This document shows positions 33,701-45,700 of a stretch of DNA of 64,000 nt, one piece after another. The DNA comes from Rugalucina vietnamica (lineage: Eukaryota; Mollusca; Bivalvia; Lucinida; Lucinidae), in the NCBI GenBank assembly GCA_964017185.1, contig OZ024883.1, positions 744,001 to 808,000 of the forward strand. Direction: 5' to 3'. Position 1 is the first letter of the stretch. Every line of letters begins with the position of its first letter. The notes beneath the pieces are model-generated. The model saw only the letters and a program-made list of their open reading frames with translations. It searched no databases and was not told the DNA's origin. A program made the position numbers and the translations under genes.

Positions 33701-36700
33701 GTGCCCCATGTGGGGCTCGAACCCACACCATGCAGACACAATGGTAAGTAGATCAAATGATTAAGGGTGGTAAGGAAATATCAGCGCTCAGCCTCTTAAA
33801 CACTCCGCCACTGGGTCCGCGGCAACAAAATTTGTTCCTGCACAGACATGTTTCTGTTTTGTAACTTGTGATATTGCATCAACCTGGACAGTAACAAATT
33901 TGGTAGTATCACAGGGGTGTATAGTATGACTGACCATTAGAAGGGATCCATACTGTATCAGCAGAAAGAGAATAAATACAGACTGGGTAGCTACAAACAT
34001 AGACTAGCTACTAGTCTGTGAAACATATAATTACGAAATGTTTATTGTTTTCATAATTATTTTGTTTCCCCTTTCGTAAAAAAAAAAAGTCAGAGTCGAG
34101 CTGATCCATAAATTTTTCGGCAGTAGAGTTGTCGGAGTTTTACAGGCTTAGAAATCGATCCACATCTATAGACTGGCCACAGAGATTGAAAATACATGTA
34201 ATATCTTTAGAAGTGAAAATAGGGAAAAGTGTGTTTCTAAGTTTTCTAAGTCTTGGGCAAGGCTACTACAAACCTAGTAGCACTGAATAAACCAATATGT
34301 TGCTAGTTTTGCTGTTCTCTGGTTAATTTAATCAGAATCAATCAGATAACTTGTCTCAAACTGATAAGCTGGTTCCTTTGAAAACCTGGTTATGGCATTG
34401 AAGCATTAGTTTTACTAGCTAAATAAAAAGAGCCGCATCATGAGAAAACCAGATTGTTGGCATTAGCAGGATAAATTACAGGCTTTGGTGATATAAACCT
34501 AAAATTTCAATGTATTAGGGTTATTTCTGTATTCATGAGCAGTTTAAATTTCATGCTCAGCTGAGTTGAGCGTGAAAAAAGTTTTACAACCTCGGGGCCA
34601 GGACTAAGACTTAGAATACATTTCTTTTGCCACTAATTGACAAATAAGCACAAAAAGAAGAATAGCCTTAACAATATTTTTATGATCAAATCTTTGTGAA
34701 AGAAATGATTGATTGTGGGTTCGCTGCTTCATACTTCAGACATGCTACCATATAATGGCCAATAAGTTTGCCCACAAGATTTTTTTTCTTTCAGATTTTT
34801 TCGGTCTTGGCATCACTGTATTATGAGAATATTGTAATTAGGTGTATTATTGGTGTAACAGACTGGCAATGTCTAGCACTCCTGACACAGCTGAGCCACG
34901 TCATGAGAAAACCAACATTATGCATATGTGAAAACAAAGGCGCAGATCAGCTTTGCAGTAACTGCAAAGCTGATCCGCGTCTTTGTTATCACTACACAGA
35001 TAGTACAATCCCTCTATTTTCTTAATTTGAAATTTCAAATCTCTAGCCTCCTAATCTTCTGAGACTGTACACATGGTACAGGCTGGTTGTAAAAAAAAAC
35101 ACACAGTTGGTTATCTCCTGACAGAGCTGATCACAGATTAAGCTGATAATCTGAGAATTTCTCCTAAAAACATGACCTAATCATGACTCTATTGGAATAC
35201 CATAGACTTTCTAATAAGTAATCCTAAGGCTAATTCTGCATTACAAAATATGAGCCGTGACGAGAGAAAACCAGTCTCCGGGGATTCCAACCAGGTCGGA
35301 CAGTGTCCGACGGACACAAACCTGCCTGTACAGACTCAGATCAGAAGAAGACTAGAAGCTTGTCATGTCAGGTCTAGGTAGAAGAGTAATTGCACTAGCT
35401 GTGTAGCAAACATTGTGCAGTTCCCACACATCTACTCTGCACCTCTGTTATAGCATAGGCAAAAATCTGTTGTTCTCTTGATGTGGTCTAGTATAAGATA
35501 TACTCCATAGGAGTGTGGGTCTAGTCTCGCCCTTGAAGTGGAACCATGAATTAAGTCCCATCAGCCCAGGAAGACGTTACAAGCTACAACTACTACTACT
35601 ACTACTGTGTGGGTCTAGTGGTATAGTGTCAGCTTCCAGAGAATTGGGTAAGATCCAGGAGCCTATAATCTCCTGGTAAGATCCCCAAAGGTGTTGTGCT
35701 GTGTCCTTGAGCAAAACTGTAAGACATATCAAATCCCCATAGTACTTTGATTATTTTTTGCTATAATATTATATCTATTTAAATAACCTCATTATAACCA
35801 TGCAGCCCACAGATAGTGTTATAATGAGGTTGACCTGCATCTTACAAACATGATGTTAATAAAGCACATGTAGACAAGGGTAAATAATTACTTCCACATA
35901 ATGACATCATTGTGGAAAGTGACTAACTTCCTTATGGAACAAAACAAAACACAACTTCACCACAAAATCATGAGAAAAGATGCTTACTTGAAAAATGTAA
36001 AATGAGTTGTGAGAAAATCGGATTATTGAAAAACAAAGGCGCAGATCAGCTTCGCAGTTATTGCGAAGCTGATCAGTGCATTTGTTTTCACTACACGGAT
36101 AGTACAATTCCTCTAAGTTCTAAATCCAAAATTTCCAGTCTCTAGTCATTTTCTGTGCTTGTACAGCTCGGTTGGTGTCAGACCTGGTCGGAAACCCCAA
36201 AGACTGATTTTCTCGTGTTGCGGCTCAAATGAAAAGCACAGATGATCAGAGGCTAAGCTGGCCAGAGTCTTTACATGGAAATGAGTGAAAAACTTCTCAT
36301 GATAAGTAATTTGTAAGCAGATAAAGCCCCGTTTACACATTCACGATTTTTGGCTACGGTGCCGCTACAAATCGCCATGATTTGTAAAATCGTCGTGTAC
36401 CATGGTGTACTGTGGTCATTCGTAGTGAATCGTGGTGAATCTTGATGGGCGTGGCCTAATTCGTAGCGCAACCGTAGCGGAATCTTGCTTATTCGTACTG
36501 ACACCGTAGCTATATTCGCGGCTATTTGTGAGAGATTGTAGCCAATCGTGGAGCTCCGTAGCGAAACCGTGGAATCTTTTACACCACGAACTCTCAGGAT
36601 TCACCACGAATTGTGTACGGTTGTCCTACGAATCATCCAGGGTTTCGCTACGTAGCTACACGATTGGCCATGACGGCTACCGCCGTGAATCGTACTAATA

Positions 36701-39700
36701 CCGTATCAAACCGTACAAGCACCGTGAGCATTCGTTGTGCCATCGTGGTTAATCCTCATTGACCGTAGCGTTGCCGTCATGAATCGTCATTGATTCGTAG
36801 CGATACCTTACAGACACCGTACTAAGATCATGGACATTCTTACTAGAATCGTAGAGATACTGAATATTTCCACTTTTCGCCACGATTCACCACGATCCAT
36901 ACCGATTTTTCTGACCATGAGAAATCGGGGTAAATCGTGGTGAATCCTAGAGAAAATCGTGAATGTGTAAACGGGGCTTAAGACTGTTTACCTAAATCAA
37001 ATATTAAGCATCAGCACATTCTCAATTCAAATCAGGCATTTGATTTTTTTTCTGTGTTTTGACAAGTTACAGGTATCATTTTAATTTCCTTTCAAGGCTA
37101 TAAAAAAGTCCAAACCACAAGATAAAGATACCTTTTTTGTTTTCATTATGAAAACATGCCCATCAAATATACAGAAATTTTCATCAGAAATGCAGATTTA
37201 AAATTTAATCCGAAAATAGTTTTGATATCTTTTATATATTTTTGTTGAAAACATTGATAGTGGGTACATGTTAGAACCGCCTCTAACGAGTACCCACAAT
37301 CTATGTTTTGGAGCAAGAATAAGAAAAATTGTATTCCCATGAATACCCCAGTTTAATTGTATAAAAGTGGGGTTTAATGGGGGTAGACATTTTACAGACA
37401 TGTTATCGTGATAACTGAAGATAAAAGTATCTATCCTGTTTTTAAATGAACCGCATCATGAGAAAAAAAAAGAGCGTTTTGCATATACAAAAACAAAGGC
37501 GCAGATAAACTTCAGCTGATAAAAGCCTTTATTTTCACCACACAGATAGTACAACACCTTTTTTTTAGATCTGAAATTTCAAGCTTCTAGCCTTCTTCTG
37601 TGACTGTACAGTGTACAGGCAGGTTTGAGTTGGACCTGCTTGGAATCTAAAATTGTTGGTTTTCTCGTACAGTGGCTCATAATATATCATGAAGGGAAAC
37701 TGAGTCAATATTTTTTTTCTTTTTTCTTTTTTCAAAAACCTCCCTTTTGCATATAATCAGGTTAAAAGTTATAAGCAAAGTCTCCCTAAATGATCAATGT
37801 TCTCCCTGACTTGAGCCGAAGGAGAAATGGAACTACATTTATCTAGGCAAACTTGAAATCCAAGTCAAAATTTGTAAAAATTGTGATGGGAATTTAAAAT
37901 CATAGTTTTGGCCCCTAGTTTGTACCCTGGGGTTGAGGCTTATAGCAGGGCACTTACACAAAATTCATAATCCCCACCCTTGCCTATCGATTGGGGTGTG
38001 TGTGTGGGGGTGATGCCTACTTAAAGACTGGTTCCTAAGATTTTTTTTTCTTTTCAGTTACAAACACTTAAGTTCAATTTCTTTATAGGGTAAATTTTAT
38101 AGGGACATCTCTTAAATATTACCCATTGACAATTATCTGAAAGCAAAGTTAATTTAAATTTGAGGTCATCTAAGTCATCTAAGTCAAGTTAAACTTCCCC
38201 ATATCATTAACAAATACTTGTCATTTTTATTGACATGTAAAAGTGTTTAAAGTTAACATTTCAGTAAATAGTCTAAGGGAAATAACTCCAATACAAAGAT
38301 ACAATTTTTGCTTTGCATATTAAGCTGTATCATGACTCATGAGAAGACCCAAAGTGCAATTTATGCGCCAGTCTTTTGTTACCGCTTCCTCCTCTGGGCT
38401 GGGGGACATCACGCTAATATGTCTGTGTAAAGTATGCCCCTTTATACCTCACTTTTATATAGTAAAACTGGGGTTTACAGAGGTATATCTATTTTTCTTA
38501 TTTTGATCCAAACCATACATTGTGGACACTCATTAGAGCCGCCTCGGTGAGGCAGGTTCTAACCTGTACTCACAATGTTTTTAGCAAAAATATTAAAAAT
38601 ATCATTTTTCCCAATGACATTTTCAATTTTTACAGCTAAAAGAAATCTGTGTATATTATATGGGCAAGTTTTTGTAATGAAAAGCAGGAATCTGACTAAA
38701 TCCCCGTTGGTAAATGCAAATACTCATAAGTAAATTTAGGTTGGAATTCAAGCCCCTGCTACACTACGGCACTGATAGGACAATGCCGCCATCAAAACAC
38801 TGCAATTAAGCCCAAATATGTCCCACCTATCCCCTATTGGGCCGGTTTACAGTAATGGATGCATTGCATTTTCAGGAATTTGTCTGATGTAAATTGTAAT
38901 GTTTTACATACACACACCTGTTCTTAGAAAGAAATTGTGAGTATAAGACTTAAAATTTCATTTATCTTTTGTAAAGGTCCAAAATTTTGGTAACAAACGA
39001 AATTCTGACGTCACTCAAGGGCCGTAACTTTGTCAATATTTAGGGAAAAATAATGGGCAACAATCCCAAGCTAGATCATGTCAAGGTTGATGAGCATACA
39101 AAATTTGGTTAGATTCTGTCTATTCGTTCTCAAGATATATATATTGAGCGAAAACAAAATTCTGATGTCAATATAGGGCCATCCAAGGGCAATACCTCTT
39201 CTGCAAATTTGGGGAAAACGACATGCATTGATATATAGTAGATATTGTCAATATGCCAAATTTGGTAGAAGTCTAGCAATTGGTTCTCAAGTTATGAGTG
39301 GTAACAGAATTATGGACGGAATAACGAATGGACAGAAGGACAGAATGATGGAAGGACAGGGTGAATCCAGTATAGCCCCACTTTTTCAAAGCGGAGTTAT
39401 AATGAATAAAGTAATTTGTCGTAGTACTGATGATTACCCAACACCCAAACTTTTCTTTGATTTTGTTTCATATGCTACTTATCACCTTAGATCATTGTGA
39501 AGATGAGAAATGGACTTGAACTCTCATCTGAGAAACTAGAGAGGCCCAGGATCAAACCTACAACTCATGATCTACATGAAAAGTGGCTTTACCACTTGGG
39601 CACGAATGCTTCTTCTCTAAAAAGAAAAAAAATGTTTCTTTCCATCAAGACTTATTCAGCTCCGATCTCAACTTTCCCCTACCCTACACTACATACCTGG

Positions 39701-42700
39701 TAGTACCTGGTACATATACACAAAAATAATAGAAAATACTTCTAATAATGGGTTAATTCGTTAGCCTGACCTGAGATCCCTGATGTTGTAATACAGATGT
39801 TTTTCAAACATAGAAAATAACTGATCCATCACCACTTCTTACTCCCCTAACCCCCAAGCAACCCCCCTCCCCCACCCCCACACACATGCATAACATCAGA
39901 GGACCATTGGTCCTGAGAAAGGCTCACCTGAAGCCTGATCTTCGAGCATTTAGTCATCATGAAATGACCTTGACCTTGAATACTCACACACCTTTATTGA
40001 CTTCATTAGTTGTCTGCATCTGCCAAGTTTCAGGTTTAAGGCTGCAATAGTTTCCAAAAAAAACTTTTGTTTTCACATTTTTTCATGTAAAAGCCAGTTT
40101 CCAAAATTGACCTTGCTGTAAAATAGGTCAGGGTCATCATTTGAACAAACTATGATGAGCTAAGGTCCCTGATGCTACATACCAAGTTTCAGGAATATTG
40201 GCCCTCTGGTTCTGGAGAAGAAGATTCTTGAGCATTTGTGAGCATGGCAGCCATGTTGAGCATGCAACCCCAATTTCATGAACAAAATTTCATTCTCCCT
40301 ATGCATACAGGCTTCAAATAAAATTTCACATTCATAGGCTAAGAGGTTACTGAGAAACACAAGTCTTTTCGATAGTTCAATGACCTTGGGCCCAGGTCAA
40401 GAAATGACCATGACCTTAATTAATTGCATACCTTCATTAGATGTCTGCTTCTGCCAACTTTCAGGTCTAGGGTTGCAATATTTCCAAAATATCCACTGTT
40501 TTCACTTTTTCCCATGTACTAGCCTATGTATTCAAAACTGACCTTGCTGTAAAATTGGTCAAGGCCATCCTAGGGCCATCATTTGAACAAAGTATGATGG
40601 GCTGGAGTCCCAGATATTACATACCAAGTTTCGTGAAAATCAGCCCTACGGTTCTGGAGAAGAAGACTTTTGAGCATTTTTAAGCATGTCAGCTATGTTG
40701 AGCATTTGTCCCAGATTTCCCCCTATGCATGGAGGCTCCGCATAAAACTTCACTTTTATAGGCTAAGCGATTTCTCAGAAAAAAAAACAAACAAAATCTT
40801 AATTTTGATATTTCAATTATCTTAGAAATGACCTTGACCTTAATTGATTACATACAAAATTTCATTGCCACTACCCAAGGAATTTCAACTTAATCAACTT
40901 GATCGGCCAAGGGATTTCAGAGAAGAAGATCTTTGAAATTGTGACTTAATTTTGACATTTAAATGACCTTAGTTCAAGGTCATTTCTTAATTAATTACAT
41001 ACCATAATTGACTCCATTAGTTGTCTGCATGTAGCAACTTTCAAGTCTCAGGCTGCAAAAGTTTCCAAAAATATCCAATGTTTTCACCTTTTTCTATACT
41101 GAACAAAAAAAGAAACGCAACAATTATATTCCACTGAATTTGAGCAAACTACGATACAATTAGAAATCATTGCATTTTCTACTTCTGCATGAGATATCAG
41201 GCTTCCGAATGCAAGAAACCAATTTTCATTTTGATGAGTATTTACGGCGTTATTCGATGCCGACTATAGTCATGCTGAAAGTAGAAAACCACACAGTGCG
41301 CATGCGCAAGCATAAAAATAATGGTACGATTTAAATCCGCTATAAACCTTCATTCGAAATCACAATTAACCGCTCAGCAGATAACTCACATGTTAAAGAA
41401 ATAAAGCAATTTAAATTGAAATTATCCCCCTTACAATTAAACATATAGGGATTTTTATGGTTTTAATTTGTCGTGAAACTTTATTTCTTTTTCATGAATT
41501 TTAATAAGGGGGCAGCTGATATTGTTTCTTGATGATTTAGAGGTTCAAAAGAGTGCGCATGCGCAGAGCAAATCTTGCTCAATTTGCATTATTTAAGACG
41601 ACAAAAAATTTTCATTCAATTTTTATCGAAATGAAAATTGGGTTTTTGCATGATATACCCTAATATCCCACGAATGGGGACCATACAGCAACAGACCTGA
41701 AATTATTAACGTTTTATCATTAAACTCGAAAATCCTCGGTGGCCTATTGTTGCGTTTCTTTTTTTGTTCAGTATATATAAAAGTCTCTGTTTCCAACATT
41801 GACCTTGTTGTAAATAGGTAAAGGTCATCCTAGGTTCATCATTATGTCAAACTATATGATAGGCTGCAGTTTTCAATGATACATACCAAGTTCCATGGAA
41901 ATCGGCCCACAGGTTCTGGAGAAGAAGATTTTTGAAGGATTTTTACCATATATGGGCATGGTGGCCATCTTGGTCATGCACAAAGATATCCCGAACACAA
42001 TTTCAATGCCACTACCCAAGGAGGCTCCACATAAAATTTCAATTTCATTAGCCATGCGGTTTCCGAGAAGAAGATATTTGAAATTGTGACTTAATTTTGA
42101 CATTTCAATAACCTTGGGTCAAGGTCAAGAAATGATATTGACCTTAATTAATTACATACCTTCATTGACTCCATCAGTTGTTTACATCTAGCAACTTTCA
42201 AGTCTCAGGCTGCAGATGTTTTCAAAATATCCATTGTTTTCACCTTTTGCATATAAAAGTATAACTTTCCAACATTGACCTTGCCATAAAATAGGTCAAG
42301 GTCATCCTAGGTTCATCATTTTATCAAACTATGATGGGCTGGGGTCCCCAATGATACATATCATAATAAATGGAAATCGGCCCACCAGTTCTAGAGTAGA
42401 AGATTTTTGAAGGGTTTTTACCATGTATGTGCATGGTGGCCATCTTGGTCATGTCACTAAGAACAAAATTTCAATGCCACTACCCAAAGAGGCTCCACAT
42501 AAAATTTCAACTTAATCGGCCAAGCGTTTCAGAGCAGGAGATCTTTGAAATTGTGGAAGACTGACACATACAGGATCATGGCCATCCTATAAGCACATCT
42601 TGTGAGCCTTCACACGCCCGGTAAAGTGCAAATTGACCACCGCCGGTGGTCAACGTAAAAAAAGTTGATATACATCCGGTGGTCGTTTTGAGCGTTTCCT

Positions 42701-45700
42701 GTTATTAGTTTTCGTGAGTTTGGTGGATGTGGAAGGTAAGATATTTTTTGAACAAAAACGTATTATAAAAATCAAAGAATGTCAGGCTATCAGTTTTTTG
42801 CCGTTGATTGTCTAGCCGAAGTGGTAGTTGAAAAAAATAAACCGTTTTACTGCAATCCTTTCCGGCCCGTTTGATCGGTAGTGAAAACGAAAGTAGAATC
42901 TGGTCAAACACAGGTTAAAATGCCCTGATCGTGCATTTGCAAGCTTTCTGTAACCAATGGTTGTTGCAGTTAGTTAAATTGACACTAAATTAGCTTTTCA
43001 GACATAATTTTAAAATATTTCAAGCTTTCCTTTCATCACTTAGATCGATTTTGTACCGGCGGTTAACTTGAAGTTGCGGTGGTCGTATTGATAAATGGGG
43101 ATTACAATGTAAATTTTCATCGTGAGAGAAAGCCAGCAAAAATGCAACTTGATGTCGTTTTCTGTTAGGGGGCACGGCAACATTAATGGAGATGCATTCT
43201 AGACACAACCAAATCCAAATCAATGCCGTCGAAGTCCTCATAATTCAATTTCGTTTGTCCATTAGCCATTCAGTCACATAGTTTAGCAATATCGGATGTA
43301 TTTATTACTAATGTTTGGTAACCCCAACAATACAAATACTACCTCATGCAAGATGCATTGATTTTATGTACATAATTCGCATTGACTTGAAGAAAAACCA
43401 CTAGAATAACAGTGTGGTCAATTTGCAAACTAGGTGGTCAATTTGACCTTAAAAATGAGCAATTTTGAAATGATTTACTGTCCAATTTGAAAAGTATTGA
43501 AGGACATGCCTGCTGTTTAATGTTGAGCAGGCTCAGTCTTGCAGATTTGACAATTATAGGAGTAACACTAAGCAAAGCGTTCATTGTGGGTATGAAATCT
43601 ATCTCCTGTTTTGCAATATCAATTCTTTGAATATGTTAAGGTGAATAATCACGTGGTTTATATCAATTTCAGTCCTAGATCTTGACCTCAGGTCCCACCC
43701 CCACCCCCACCCCCATGCATGGACCCTTGGGTCTAGCCCTTATGTGGTACCTATGTTGTGTTGTAAGCATGAACATTTTCTGACACATGGTTGTCAAGAT
43801 ATAGACATACAGAATATTAATCTTGGTAACTATTCTATCTTATAAATGTGTCCTAGATTTTGACCTCCAGCCCCACCCCTGGAGTTTGGTGCCATGGAAT
43901 TTAATTCAACCCTAAAGGGTATCTATGATCCAAACAGGAATACATTCCTATAAGTATTTGTTAAGATATGAACTTAGAGATGAAAAAACACTATGTAAAT
44001 AGCACATTTTCAAGGTGACCTAGATTTTGACCTCTAGCCCCACCCCCGGGCATGGACCCAGGGTCCGAACACACAGAAACAAAGCAAACCATATATGGTA
44101 CCTATGGTTAAAATATGAATGGTTTCTGATCATTGGTTCATGAGATATACACCACCAGAGAAACTTAAACCAAAACTTTGATCCAAATTAAAGGTGACCT
44201 AGATTTTGACCTCTAGCCCCACCCCCGGTCATGGACCCAGGGTCCGAACACACAGAAACAAAGCAAACCCTATAGGGTACCTATGGTTAAAATATGAATG
44301 GTTTTTGATCATTGGTTCATGAGATATACACCACCAGAGAAACTTTAACAAAAACTTTGACATAAATTCCACGAACGTTCCGGAATAACGAACGAACTAA
44401 CGAACGAACGAACAAACGAACATACGAACGGACGAACCGAAAAGCGAAAACTATATACCTGTCGGCATAAATGCTGGGGGTATAATGATAAGATTGTCAA
44501 TGCTAGATGAATTGGCGTGTAAAAATACACATGCATGTACCTCTTCATCACATTGTCACGAGCAGTTGGAATAATAGATTCATAATGTTTCTGGATTTTG
44601 CCAGCAGTCGATTGGCTCGCTGATTAAACCCAAACGCTAGTTCAAACGAGTCGAGATCACGTGATTGTCCACTGCAAAGTGTAGAATGAATGCATGTATC
44701 AATGCTGAAGAATAACTGGCCTTGTCAGTTCTAGTTGCGCCTACTGACCTTATGTTTTCTTTTATACTTTACAGGAAATCCAAGACGTTGTCCAGAGTCC
44801 GTTCAAATCGCCATCTAAGAAAAAGCCAAAATACAGTTCATCACCCTATAGAGCTATTGGTTCATCACCACAAAAGACAATTTGTTCTAAAATCTATACA
44901 CCGAAAGGAAAGTTCGGATTTCCTAAGAAGAAAAACATAAAAACAGGGACTTAATCAAAAGTATTAAGGCCTGTCGATAAGACAACTGTAATGAGCTCGA
45001 AAAGCAAGAGTTATCATTATTAGGTTCTTGTAAAATTTGTATTGTTTAATATAGATTACACATATTGTGATGAAAATCATATGGTTGAAGAAATGTTCAT
45101 ATCCCATCAATAGAAGAAGTAAGAAGAATGGAAAATGAAAATGCATCGAAATTGCTTGTTTTGTTCTTTTTTTTTTTTTATTTAAAAATTATTAATAATT
45201 GAACAGATGTTTTAAATTCTCTAACTAGAATGCCTCATCTGACACATATCCAGTCGGTATTGATAGGGAAATAATAACTTTTTACATTCAAGTTGAAGCT
45301 TTTAAAAATGTTTCTATAGCATACTAATTGTCGGGACAATATGATCGTGGTGTGCGACAAGTGGTGGTTTGGTCCTTATATCGCATCTAATATTTATTAG
45401 AATTTAATAATTTTGGTATCATCACATTGGCAATTTCCGAATCTAAACATCCATACATAACCAGCTTTAAAAATATTTTTGAAAAAAAATTAATGAGGTT
45501 GCCGGGATATGCACCTTTGGTAGGGGTGGGTGTGGGAAAATGCTTATAGCAGCTTAAAAAGCGTGGAAACAGCTATCAATTTATGCATTATCTTATTTGA
45601 TAATCATTACCATGTTTAAAATCAGTTGTTTGTTATTCTAAGTATATTCTCGGAGATGTACTGGACAAATATGTTCAAAAATTTAATAAAAATATTTTCT

